Below are positions 16,064 through 24,198 of a stretch of 32,339 nucleotides of DNA, in pieces. The DNA comes from Candidatus Iainarchaeum sp. (GTDB taxonomy: Archaea > Iainarchaeota > Iainarchaeia > Iainarchaeales > JAFCCJ01): NCBI GenBank assembly GCA_017610305.1, contig JAFCCJ010000007.1:1-32339 (forward strand), given 5' to 3'. Below the pieces are notes generated by a model. It did no database searches, was not told the DNA's origin, and was given only the letters and a program-made list of their open reading frames with translations. The translations under genes were made by a program, and so were the position numbers. Positions within the stretch are counted from its first letter, which is position 1. The number at the start of each line of letters is the position of its first letter.

Positions 16064-17713
16064 CTATTTATTCTTTTTCTTTTGTTTCTCCTGTAATTTC
16101 CTTGCCTTCTCCTCAGCCCTTTTCTTTTCCTTAATCACCTTTTGCATTTCATCATAACCCGGAATCTGCACCGTAACCTCACCAAATGCCGGGTATTTAA
16201 GTTCCAAAAGCCCCTCATCCTCAAGATCTGACAATAGCCCTGCACAGGTTTTCTTGTCTATCTTAAGCTGGGCTGAAAGTTTGCTCAATTTTAAATTCCC
16301 CTGCTGGTTAACAATGGAAATAATCTTGTCAAAATCGGTCACAATCCTGTGCTTCTTTATTTCTGTTGCGATTCCCTTTACCATCTCAACCTCTTTTGCA
16401 GATTCCTTAAATGCCTTTGGAACACCAACAATTCTGACCTGATTCAATCTCCTGTTTGCCTCCCTTTCCAAATCAATCAATGACACAAGCTTATTGAAGC
16501 TTTCAAGAGTTTTGTTGGTGTCAATATTCAGGACATCCTGTTCAAGTTCCTGTTCTGAGAGATTGTATCTCTTGGCCAGTTCAGTTATCTTATTCTCAAG
16601 TTCGCCAAGCCTTTCATCATCTATCTTGCCTCTTGCCTTTGCCCTTAGAATTTGGTGCACCTTAGTCTGGCTTACCGCCTTTTTTGTTTCGGTGGCTGTC
16701 ACAGGCGCAAATTCCCGGGCATTGTCAGCAACCCTTGGCGTTCCTGATTGCGCCTTTAGAATATTTCTCCTCCTTATCTCCAGAAGCTTCATCTTTTCCC
16801 TATACTCGAGGGTTTTTCTCCTGTACTCCTCCTCAGTAATCCTTCTCTTGAAAAAGTCCATGTTAAGGCTCTTTATGAGCTCTTTAGTAACGGTTATTTG
16901 CTCGTCAAAGTCCTCTATTTGGGAAACACCTACTGCCCCACCCCTAAAGACAGGGGCTCGCCTTATTGGTTCTGCCCTGGCAACAGCTGACGCGGGCATT
17001 TCAACAGCTGGTGATTTCTCAAATTTTGGGTTCTCAACAATCTTCGCCTTTTTTGGCTTCTCCTCAATCTTTTCTTCTTTCGGCTTTTCAACAACCGGCT
17101 TCTTTGCAGGCACCACTTTTTCAGCAGCGGGTTTTGACTCAATTTTCGGCAGGGTTATGGCCTTCTTCGTTTCATCAGCCTTCTTCTTGGTTTTCCTCTT
17201 TGCCCTTTTTCCTCTTGCCTTTTTCGCAGGTTTTGTTTTTTTCTCAACACCAAGGCTTCTTTCGAATTTGCTCCTTTTTCTGGCGGCTGGTTTTTTGGGA
17301 ATCTCTTTCTTAACAGTTTCCTTTTCAGGCTTTTTGTCCACAATCTTTTCTTCCTTAGGAGTCGACTTTTTCTTGTGGAACATCGGTTTTAGGAATTCAT
17401 CCTTTGGCGGAACCTTTTCCCCGCCCTTTTTTTGTTCATCAAGTTCCTTAACCCATTTGGGCTGTTTGGCCATTTCCCTCTTCTTTTTCTCAAGCCTTTC
17501 CAGCTTCAGCCGTGTTTCCTCAACAATTTGCTCCCTTCTGCCGGGTGGGGACGTCTTTGCCGGTTTTTTGGCCGTCTTTTCTACTGGTTTTTTGGCCACT
17601 TTTTTTGCCGGTTTGTCAACCTCTTTTTTCGCCTTAGCAGCATCAGGTTTCTTCCTGAACACTTTCCCAATACGGTCAATAAAAGTTGAAACTATTCCCT
17701 TCTTCTTAGCCAT
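16064..17713 (-). CDS. Lys-rich protein with short helical tail-like motif and C-terminal winged helix
   Basis: This ~549-aa protein is predicted cytoplasmic. Residues ~1-240 are low-complexity K/P/A/E-rich, like histone H1 tails. A helical motif at ~276-315 (L-I-K-S-L-N-M-D-F-F ... E-E-Y ... E-Y) matches the cytoplasmic tails of the three surface proteins encoded at 765-7749. A helical segment follows, then a winged-helix fold at ~459-517 with the paired L-S-K-L-S-A-Q-L...L-L-S-D-L-E-D-E-G-L-L-E-L signature. A Lys-rich C-terminal coil ends the protein. ATG 17713 is chosen; GTG 17722 would add three residues. It may be a scaffold or adaptor for the pilus system rather than a transcription factor; this is inference. 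Confidence 0.7.
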   Translation of the reverse strand: MAKKKGIVSTFIDRIGKVFRKKPDAAKAKKEVDKPAKKVAKKPVEKTAKKPAKTSPPGRREQIVEETRLKLERLEKKKREMAKQPKWVKELDEQKKGGEKVPPKDEFLKPMFHKKKSTPKEEKIVDKKPEKETVKKEIPKKPAARKRSKFERSLGVEKKTKPAKKARGKRAKRKTKKKADETKKAITLPKIESKPAAEKVVPAKKPVVEKPKEEKIEEKPKKAKIVENPKFEKSPAVEMPASAVARAEPIRRAPVFRGGAVGVSQIEDFDEQITVTKELIKSLNMDFFKRRITEEEYRRKTLEYREKMKLLEIRRRNILKAQSGTPRVADNAREFAPVTATETKKAVSQTKVHQILRAKARGKIDDERLGELENKITELAKRYNLSEQELEQDVLNIDTNKTLESFNKLVSLIDLEREANRRLNQVRIVGVPKAFKESAKEVEMVKGIATEIKKHRIVTDFDKIISIVNQQGNLKLSKLSAQLKIDKKTCAGLLSDLEDEGLLELKYPAFGEVTVQIPGYDEMQKVIKEKKRAEEKARKLQEKQKKKNK

Positions 17714-17754
17714 TTTCCTCACAACCCAAATCCACCTAAATTTATGTAATTACT

Positions 17755-17764
17755 CATATTTAAA
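17755..17764 (-). promoter_or_regulatory. Internal TATA box for the Lys-rich protein/ATPase operon
   Basis: The minus strand reads GTTTAAATAT over the last codons of the upstream gene. The predicted start is near 17733, giving a ~20-nt leader with a GTGAGG close to the ATG at 17713. This would allow the ATPase operon to be transcribed apart from the minor-pilin array. Confidence 0.45.
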
Positions 17765-18962
17765 CCCCATCCAACTCAACCAAAAGGCCATCACTGTAAA
17801 CTGATTCATTGCCTGAAAGGTCAAATGCAGTTATTACAAAGTGAAATCTTCCTTCCCCTGAAATTGTTAAATCCTTTGAGTTTTCCTCAGAACCCACAGT
17901 TTCAAAAAGCGAATAAAGGATGTACAAATCCCCGGCATCTGTTGATTTATAGATGTGATATCCTCCAAGATCATCTTCACTGTTGCTTGACCAATTCAGC
18001 CTAACCACACCATCAGTTTTTGTAAAATTCAAAGTCTGTGGTTTTGATGGTGGCACATCATCCCTTTCTAAAACAGAAACAAAATCATCGACAAAAATAC
18101 TGTCAAATACAGCCTTATTCTCATCCCTCTCTTCAGGGTCCAGTAAAAACACGGTGGCGGAATAATTTCCTGCAAAAAGTTCTCCAGGCGGAATAATTTC
18201 CTGCACTGCATAATCTCCCTTGCAGCATGAAAGGGATTGTTCCAGAACAATATCATAATTCAGCAAAACATTTTCGTCTTCTGAATCCAGCACAATCTTC
18301 ATCTTATAATTCGCCCCCTGCTGAATAGCCAAATTTCCCGCAGGTTTCACCTGGAGCACAAACCCAATTTCCTCATCATCAAGAATCCTTTTCTTCACCG
18401 AATCAAAGCTAACAATTCTCGCATCAACAGCAACAGCTTTGCAGACCCCGTCAGCACAAGCCAAACCTCCGTCACACCCACATATCTCGCAATCGGAAAG
18501 AAGTTCCCCGTTTACGCATATTAAAGGCCTTTGTGAAGAACACGCCCCAAAAAGGGTTTGGTCCGAACATCTGTCCTTACTATCTGAAACCCGCACATGG
18601 ACAGTTTCAATAACAAAATCCCCCTCAGAATCAATCGCCTTAACCTTTAACGAATAATTCCCAATCTGCTTGAAAATCAATTCAATTCTTTTACTGCATT
18701 CCTCTCCTCTCCCGCAATCAATCTCCTCAATTATTCCCCCGCCCTCAATAGTAATTTCCCTAATGCCGTTCCCGCCACTGGCGACAATTTCAATTGCAAC
18801 TTTATCGCCAAGGACAACATGTTTCTTTTCAAGATTGATGGAAGTAAATTCCAGTTCTTGTTCATTTGGAAATCCAGGAATGGGAATTATTGCAAGAAGG
18901 ATAAATCCAACAACAAGTATGCCCAGTAGAAAAACGGCCTTGCTTATCAGTTCCGGGTCCAC
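17760..18962 (-). CDS. Membrane-anchored Ig-like / Cys-rich / fibronectin type III surface protein
   Basis: This 400-aa protein has an N-terminal membrane helix (~8-28) and an Ig-like module (~36-125). A Cys-rich knot with ten Cys at ~132-174 follows, then a second beta module (~178-295). A fibronectin type III domain at ~303-397 shows the W-S-S-N...L-G-G-Y-H-I-Y-K-S and F-V-I-T-A-F-D-x-S-G-N-E-S signatures. It probably sits outside the cell, tethered by its N terminus. The GTG start follows AGGTGAT and lies 4 nt after the preceding gene. It is the last member of the minor-pilin array and may act as an accessory tip or stalk protein (inference). Confidence 0.75.
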   Translation of the reverse strand: MDPELISKAVFLLGILVVGFILLAIIPIPGFPNEQELEFTSINLEKKHVVLGDKVAIEIVASGGNGIREITIEGGGIIEEIDCGRGEECSKRIELIFKQIGNYSLKVKAIDSEGDFVIETVHVRVSDSKDRCSDQTLFGACSSQRPLICVNGELLSDCEICGCDGGLACADGVCKAVAVDARIVSFDSVKKRILDDEEIGFVLQVKPAGNLAIQQGANYKMKIVLDSEDENVLLNYDIVLEQSLSCCKGDYAVQEIIPPGELFAGNYSATVFLLDPEERDENKAVFDSIFVDDFVSVLERDDVPPSKPQTLNFTKTDGVVRLNWSSNSEDDLGGYHIYKSTDAGDLYILYSLFETVGSEENSKDLTISGEGRFHFVITAFDLSGNESVYSDGLLVELDGV

Positions 18963-18966
18963 ATAA

Positions 18967-19941
18967 TCACCTATAACTTTTTGTTATCTGGGCACTGGGT
19001 TTTGTAAGGGTATAATTGAAATCATTCGCATCAAAACTGCTAATTGATGAATTGAAGTCAACCGCCATTTCAGTTGAAACCGAACTTCCATCATTCCTTG
19101 CCACAGAAAATCCATCCCCGACGGAAACAGAAATTGTTTCAGAGTAAGGGCAATCTGTTCCAGGGCTGCACCAGATGGTGATGTCATTGTTTGCGGCAGG
19201 GTCATAATGGGTGCTCACCAATAAGTCGCCTGCGCCAAATGCACAGCTTCCACAGCTGCTGTCATCAATTTCCAGCTCAAAGAATGGCCTAAGGTCCATT
19301 GGATCAACTGAATTTTGAGGGCAGCCTGTAACGCCGCCGAAAGTACAGCTCACCATGTTCAGGTCCTCACTGCCGTTAGTAATAATAACATTCAGGTCAA
19401 ATCTCCTGACATCCGATATCTCGAAAACATCCATGCAGTTGCCAGGCCCATATGCAATTTGGTTAAGCCCTGAAATCTTGTATTCCATGCAAAAGGGATA
19501 TGCGATGAACGAGACCGAATCATCGGTGCCCCCCCATCTTGTATCCTGTATGGTGTCAATGCTGACCTCAATACCATCAAATGCATTGCTGTAGTTGGAA
19601 TCCTCGAGGAATATTTTCATTGCATTAAGGCTGTCGATGTAGGAATTCATCCTTGAGCTTTCCACAGGAAGAGTTGTTGTGATATTAATCCTGTTCTCAT
19701 CAAGCGACATGCTGAAGGGAAGAATCCTCTGCTCAATTGCCGCAGCAGAACCGGTTTGGTCGTAAAGAATTGCATCCCTGTAAAGGTTATTGGACTTGTT
19801 ATTGACTGAAATAAAGGAACTCATTAGGCTGAATACCTCCTGATTATCCTGGTTATTTTCGGTGGCAACACCTATAAGCAGAATAACGTTAAATGCCATG
19901 AGAAAAGTCATAATTGTGAAAAAGATCCCTTTTTGGTTCAT
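18967..19941 (-). CDS. Pilin-like membrane-anchored extracellular protein
   Basis: This 324-aa protein starts M-N-Q-K-G followed by a long hydrophobic helix (~6-27), similar in layout to minor pilins, though it lacks the Q-x-S-x-E motif. The rest is a beta-rich, Asn/Asp/Ser-rich extracellular region with several Cys (C-x-x-C at ~225-228). ATG 19941 is chosen because GGAGG lies 7 nt upstream and the previous stop ends 1 nt before it; an upstream in-frame start would add nine residues. The fold is not recognised. Its place directly after the vWA gene suggests a shared complex. Confidence 0.68.
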   Translation of the reverse strand: MNQKGIFFTIMTFLMAFNVILLIGVATENNQDNQEVFSLMSSFISVNNKSNNLYRDAILYDQTGSAAAIEQRILPFSMSLDENRINITTTLPVESSRMNSYIDSLNAMKIFLEDSNYSNAFDGIEVSIDTIQDTRWGGTDDSVSFIAYPFCMEYKISGLNQIAYGPGNCMDVFEISDVRRFDLNVIITNGSEDLNMVSCTFGGVTGCPQNSVDPMDLRPFFELEIDDSSCGSCAFGAGDLLVSTHYDPAANNDITIWCSPGTDCPYSETISVSVGDGFSVARNDGSSVSTEMAVDFNSSISSFDANDFNYTLTKPSAQITKSYR

Positions 19942-19942
19942 T

Positions 19943-22225
19943 TTAATTCCTCCAGACATAGTAGTCAACTACGTAATACTGCGGGACCGAGCCCCCATAA
20001 CAGTTTACAACATCTTCATTGTTTCCAGGGCACTCACTCATGGAACCGTCCTCATTGACCACTGCAACTATCACGCCTTCCCGCGTTATATTTACTGCAT
20101 TGAATATCTGTTCTGAATTAACACAGCCAACAGATTCCCCCCCGCACAGGGCATTAACAGTTCTGCTTGCCAGGAGCGTTCCCCCGACAAAATCCTCGTA
20201 GAAGTTTAGGGTTGTTGATGGAGTATTCAAATCCGCAATGTTTGCAACATTAACATCAAGGTAAATGTCATCAGGCCCTGTAATTTCCCCTGTAAAAATA
20301 TCCACAGTTAAATCCCTAGTTAGGAAAGGAATAGTCACCTGGACGTTGAAATCAATCCTATGATATCCTGCATCATCTTCATATTCGAAATAAGCGCCAT
20401 CTCCAGGAAAGCTTATGGCATCAGAATCACAAGTGTTTGCATTTGAACATGGCAGATTTAAGATATATGTTGCAGTCCAGGTTTGCCCCCCCTCAAGGTT
20501 GTTTACATCAAAAACCATATTTTGGTCAACTATTTCCGCTCCACCGCTCTCAATTATATTTATGTCCGGAATCAACGGGATTACAACATTTGCATCGCCC
20601 GCAATTGACTGTATTGCCTGAGCAATTAGGTCATATGCCTCCTCCAGGGCATTTTGGTCCTTGGCATAATAGTACTGCCCTCCTGTTAGGTCTGCAATAT
20701 TCTGCAGTTCTGTTTCATTAATTTTGGTGCCCAATCCAACAGTGAAAATTATTATGTTATTATCCGCAGCATCCTGGGCGGCCCCTGACGAACTCCTTCC
20801 GGTATTGGTCTGTCCATCAGACAGTAAAACCTGGAAATCAAGAGTCTCCTCATCCGCCCTGGGTGAAAAAATAAGCTCATTAGTGGCCTCATAAATTCCC
20901 TCACCTATTGCGGTTGCCCCCCCGGCCTTAAGGACATTAATTTTATTTTTTACCGCAGTTCTGTTTGAGGTAAGTGGCTGTTCCAGTTTTGAAGCATCGT
21001 TGAAAGAAACAAGGCCAGTGTCATCATTGGCAGTCCAGTCTGCATGGTCTATGAACTGCTTTCCAACTTCCTGCATTGCCTCTAATTTTGAAATTGGTTC
21101 CTCAATAATTTTTACTGTAAGGTTTACATCGATTGAGGGGTCATTATTCCAGCCCCACACCACCCAAGTTCCATTTTGTGATAGGGTGTCGGGAACTGCA
21201 AAATAAACATTGTCCTGTATGTTAAACAAAGTGGGCGAAATATAGCAGCCATCTCCCGGAGTCCCCCCATAGTAACCATAAAGCGTCCCATCAGGGGCCT
21301 CAATATACATCTTTGTGCAGCCAAAGAAATCACAGGCAGTTTCCCACTCTAGGAAAACATCGAAGGCATCCAAATTGGTTATTTCGAATTGGGTAAGCGC
21401 AGTCCAGTTGGTATGCCCTGTAAAAAAGTTGTAATTTCCGCCGCCAAGAGTGTTTTGGTCCTCAACTATTGCAGTCCCTTCTGCAACAGCACACTCACTC
21501 ATACTGCCACTTATGTCCATCACCTCTATCACATCTACAGGAACCCTAAACCCGCCGGGAACAGTCACACTAAGCTGAACAGATACATTTTCATCACAGG
21601 ATATTTCTGTGTCAGGCGTTACATTAACATCGAAAGTAACCTCAAGCCCCCCCTCCTGGAAATACAAAGGCCCATAGTAATCAGAAAACATTATTGAATC
21701 CAGTCTCTCTTCCTCAACAGCTTCCAGTTCGGCACCATAGCTTAAATTGCAGTCTGCATTCTGCTGCCTCTTTGCGAAAATTCTCTGCCCATGCAGTATA
21801 GCTCTATTGCTGGGAATTGCCGAACCACTACTGCTAATCACAGTCCCTCCCTCCAAGAAGCAGCCCTCAAAATCCCGTGATATTCTGCAGGTGGAAAGAT
21901 TCAAGGTGTATTGTGTTATCTGGACATTTATGTCCACCGTGCCTGGAAGGTCAGATGAAAGCCGGCTGTTAATTTCCAGTGCGGCATCATCTAGTGTATT
22001 TGTATCAAGAACTTCCAGCAAATAACCTGTGTTTTCCATTGTAGTAATAGAATCATCAATCAATTGGTTTAGCTGTGCCCTTGGAAAGGCGGTCCCCCCC
22101 AAATCAGGCTTGTTTGCAACTGTTGCCATCAACACAAGCAGGAGTATAACTGCCATTGCGGCATCCAGTGAAAAAACAAAACCAAACGACTTTTTACCGG
22201 AGATTGTAAAGCGTGAATTTAACAT
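19943..22225 (-). CDS. Pilin-like von Willebrand factor A protein with domain insertion
   Basis: This ~760-aa secreted protein has an N-terminal pilin-like helix (~17-38). After a beta region comes a vWA domain with MIDAS motif D-I-S-G-S-M-S (~239-245). About 135 residues are inserted right after MIDAS. The domain then resumes with G-L-V-S-F-N-D (~406), the Thr segment G-G-A-T-A-I-G-E-G (~437-445) and L-S-D-G-Q-T-N (~470). The insertion has a proprotein-convertase P-domain-like pattern (I-E-A-P-D-G-T-L ... N-G-T-W-V-V-W-G-W). C-terminal beta modules follow. vWA domains with intact MIDAS bind ligands through a metal, so this is a candidate adhesin at a pilus tip. The start is ATG 22225 or GTG 22231. 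Confidence 0.8.
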   Translation of the reverse strand: MLNSRFTISGKKSFGFVFSLDAAMAVILLLVLMATVANKPDLGGTAFPRAQLNQLIDDSITTMENTGYLLEVLDTNTLDDAALEINSRLSSDLPGTVDINVQITQYTLNLSTCRISRDFEGCFLEGGTVISSSGSAIPSNRAILHGQRIFAKRQQNADCNLSYGAELEAVEEERLDSIMFSDYYGPLYFQEGGLEVTFDVNVTPDTEISCDENVSVQLSVTVPGGFRVPVDVIEVMDISGSMSECAVAEGTAIVEDQNTLGGGNYNFFTGHTNWTALTQFEITNLDAFDVFLEWETACDFFGCTKMYIEAPDGTLYGYYGGTPGDGCYISPTLFNIQDNVYFAVPDTLSQNGTWVVWGWNNDPSIDVNLTVKIIEEPISKLEAMQEVGKQFIDHADWTANDDTGLVSFNDASKLEQPLTSNRTAVKNKINVLKAGGATAIGEGIYEATNELIFSPRADEETLDFQVLLSDGQTNTGRSSSGAAQDAADNNIIIFTVGLGTKINETELQNIADLTGGQYYYAKDQNALEEAYDLIAQAIQSIAGDANVVIPLIPDINIIESGGAEIVDQNMVFDVNNLEGGQTWTATYILNLPCSNANTCDSDAISFPGDGAYFEYEDDAGYHRIDFNVQVTIPFLTRDLTVDIFTGEITGPDDIYLDVNVANIADLNTPSTTLNFYEDFVGGTLLASRTVNALCGGESVGCVNSEQIFNAVNITREGVIVAVVNEDGSMSECPGNNEDVVNCYGGSVPQYYVVDYYVWRN

Positions 22226-22688
22226 CAGCACTCACCCCCTTGTAACTTGCCTTCCTATAGATAACAACTTTATCTGCGTCTCCAACAGGAGGCAGGCCTG
22301 CGTTTACATCATCAACCCCGTCAAACTCAAAAAAGAAATCATAATGCCGTATCTTTAGCTTTTCCCTCGCCCCATCATAACTCATATTCTGAAACGCAAC
22401 CAAATTATCTTCCTCAACCACCCTGCTCATTTTTACAAGCCCAATTTCATTTACCATGGCCTCAGGAAGATATATCCAGTTATCAGGATTGCCCTGGGTT
22501 GTAAGCAGGATCTCAATCGCATTGAATGCAATTAACTTCATCTCATTGGTTTCTATATTGTCGTCGAGGGAGTTAAGTTCCCCAACCCAAAAAGTATTTA
22601 TCGACAGAAGGACGAGCAGAAAAATGATTGCCCCGACCAGCAAATCAAGCATCATCCCCTGCCCCCTATTATCAGATATTTTCAACAA
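22194..22688 (-). CDS. Minor pilin-like protein
   Basis: This 164-aa protein has N-terminal N-R-G|Q-G-M-M-L-D-L-L followed by a hydrophobic helix (~18-35), the layout of a class III or pilin signal, although the +5 Glu is absent. The body is mixed alpha/beta with no recognised domain and would lie outside the cell after assembly. Translation appears to start at TTG 22688, overlapping the preceding gene by 17 nt; it overlaps the vWA gene by about 30 nt. It is probably a minor pilin that nucleates or caps the fibre with its neighbours. Confidence 0.65.
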   Translation of the reverse strand: MLKISDNRGQGMMLDLLVGAIIFLLVLLSINTFWVGELNSLDDNIETNEMKLIAFNAIEILLTTQGNPDNWIYLPEAMVNEIGLVKMSRVVEEDNLVAFQNMSYDGAREKLKIRHYDFFFEFDGVDDVNAGLPPVGDADKVVIYRKASYKGVSADVKFTLYNLR

Positions 22689-23034
22689 CAGCCCCCCCGT
22701 CTACCTCATAGATTAAAACACTGCCGTTTGAAAGAAAATTATCCTTTGCCTCACCAAAAAAATCACAAAACCGGTTCCTAATCTGAACAACATTGCCTAA
22801 AATGTTGAAATCATTTGAAATATTGTCCAGCCTGACAGAATCATTTCCCGGACTCATGTTTACAAAGCTAATCATAGTTGAAATCTTTTCGCATTCAATT
22901 TTTGCAGTATTTGAACTTCCTAATTCTTGCCCCAGATTGTACCTATCTACATACTGGCTGGTTACAAGAACAAGCACTATTAGTACAATTACAACTGCCG
23001 CAATTGTTTCCTGTGCCACTTGCCCCTTTTCCAT
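22672..23034 (-). CDS. Minor pilin-like protein with class III signal
   Basis: This 120-aa protein begins M-E-K-G|Q-V-A-Q-E-T-I-A: Gly before the cut, Gln at +1 and Glu at +5, then a hydrophobic helix (~11-27). The C-terminal domain is short and beta-rich with two Cys. The organisation and size are typical of archaeal minor pilins processed by a PibD/EppA-type peptidase. It lies 4 nt after the upstream gene and overlaps the next by 17 nt. Confidence 0.75.
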   Translation of the reverse strand: MEKGQVAQETIAAVVIVLIVLVLVTSQYVDRYNLGQELGSSNTAKIECEKISTMISFVNMSPGNDSVRLDNISNDFNILGNVVQIRNRFCDFFGEAKDNFLSNGSVLIYEVDGGAVVENI

Positions 23035-23038
23035 TCAA

Positions 23039-23437
23039 TCAGACCTCTGAAAGCAGTACATTGCCATCAATGCTTTCTACTTTTATAAAATGAATTCCTT
23101 CCGATATAGGGAGGCTAACATAAGTAACCTCTGCATTTGGAAATTCTTTGGCTGAAGTTGTAGTCCCTGAAATAGTGATATTAAATTCAATCACATTCTC
23201 AAGCCCCCTTCCGGAGGTAATCCCTTTGGGAAGTATAATTTCAACAATTTTTGTGTTTCCCTCTCCCAATCCATCAACCTCATCAGAAGCATTCTTAAGC
23301 TTTGAAACAGCTATCTGGGCAGCCGAAAATCTGCTTGAATCATCGAACATTATAAGTGATAAAACAAAAAGCAAGCCAACAGCTATTAGCAAAAAAGAAA
23401 TTATTAGCATATACTCCATCGAAGATTGTCCTCTCAT
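23039..23437 (-). CDS. Minor pilin with class III signal peptide
   Basis: This 132-aa protein starts M-R-G|Q-S-S-M-E-Y-M-L-I, a textbook class III prepilin site with Glu at +5, followed by a hydrophobic helix (~9-32) and a C-terminal beta domain. ATG 23437 is preferred because AGGAGG lies at 23445-23450, 7 nt upstream; the longer in-frame form would begin inside the preceding gene. It is probably a filament subunit or minor pilin of the machine encoded downstream. Confidence 0.8.
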   Translation of the reverse strand: MRGQSSMEYMLIISFLLIAVGLLFVLSLIMFDDSSRFSAAQIAVSKLKNASDEVDGLGEGNTKIVEIILPKGITSGRGLENVIEFNITISGTTTSAKEFPNAEVTYVSLPISEGIHFIKVESIDGNVLLSEV

Positions 23438-23448
23438 ACTATTGCCTC

Positions 23449-24051
23449 CTAACTTGGTGAACAAAGCACCTCACACTCGGCCTGGGAAAAATCCTGGTTT
23501 TGTATGCAGGTATTGAAACACTCAGTAAATCCTGCCCCTTCCCTCAAGCACACCCCAACACAACACTCCCCTATAAGCTCACCAAAACAACTCTCTTCAG
23601 GGCAGACAGTTCCTGTAATCTCTGCGGAGACTGAACATGCCTGCATGGTTGGAGTATCATCTGAAGAACCGCCTGGCGTAGGGGTTGGTGGCCCAATTCC
23701 TGGCCCTATTCCCCCCCCAATCTCATTTTCGTCTACAGAAGCATTACCATCCTTTTCATCGGGATCGTTGGGAACTGTTCCATTCCCCCCATCATTCCCT
23801 GTTCCATTTTCAGGAGATTTCTCCCTTACACAACTGCATGAATTGCAGACATAATTCGGCGGGCAACCCAAATTGTCACACTCCTCATCGGCTTCAACAA
23901 ATCCATTTCCACAGGAGGGATTTCTCGGATCAGGCTCATTTTCGCCAAGGCTGAGGCTGATTACAACAATTATTACAAAAAGCACAACAACAACCAGAAT
24001 AATTTTGATTGCCCTTTTCTTATTTTCCTCAAAACTCTTTTCATCAGCCAT
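23449..24051 (-). CDS. Membrane-anchored Cys-rich surface protein with Gly/Pro linker
   Basis: This 200-aa protein has a short charged N terminus, then one membrane helix (~15-36). An ECD module follows, C-G-N-G-F-V-E-A-D-E-E-C-D...C (~47-75), resembling Myxococcus-type and DUF4215 Cys-rich repeats. A flexible G/P/N/D-rich linker (~80-138) leads to a second Cys-rich domain with about ten Cys (~139-197). ATG 24051 is chosen because a TATA box lies ~33 nt upstream and an upstream extension would cross that promoter. It is the first gene of the minor-pilin array. The function is unknown. Confidence 0.68.
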   Translation of the reverse strand: MADEKSFEENKKRAIKIILVVVVLFVIIVVISLSLGENEPDPRNPSCGNGFVEADEECDNLGCPPNYVCNSCSCVREKSPENGTGNDGGNGTVPNDPDEKDGNASVDENEIGGGIGPGIGPPTPTPGGSSDDTPTMQACSVSAEITGTVCPEESCFGELIGECCVGVCLREGAGFTECFNTCIQNQDFSQAECEVLCSPS

Positions 24052-24080
24052 TAGAACCCTATTATCAATAAGCTTTGGAC

Positions 24081-24090
24081 TATAAAATAA
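24081..24090 (-). promoter_or_regulatory. TATA box for the minor-pilin/vWA operon
   Basis: The minus strand reads TTATTTTATA, centred about 34 nt before ATG 24051. The predicted leader is short and lacks a Shine-Dalgarno. Confidence 0.5.
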
Positions 24091-24139
24091 TATGGGGCTG
24101 GATTTCCGAACCATCTGAAAACTCGGCAAGAAATGGAAA

Positions 24140-24148
24140 ATTTATATA
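24140..24148 (+). promoter_or_regulatory. TATA box for the GT2-like gene
   Basis: ATTTATATA predicts a start near 24170. The ~30-nt leader carries TGGAGG at 24186-24191, 7 nt before the ATG at 24199. Confidence 0.6.
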
Positions 24149-24198
24149 CTATCCAAGACTAGGTTAATTAGGGATAAGTGATTTGTGGAGGCCCTGTA

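Noticed and set aside
16494-17804. A 436-codon plus-strand frame opposite the Lys-rich protein gene
   Set aside because: Its F/S-rich composition is the mirror of the Lys-rich codons on the other strand; no domain or start signal.
24178-24198. GTG start seven codons upstream for the GT2-like gene
   Set aside because: It lies about at the predicted transcription start, while ATG 24199 has TGGAGG at proper spacing.
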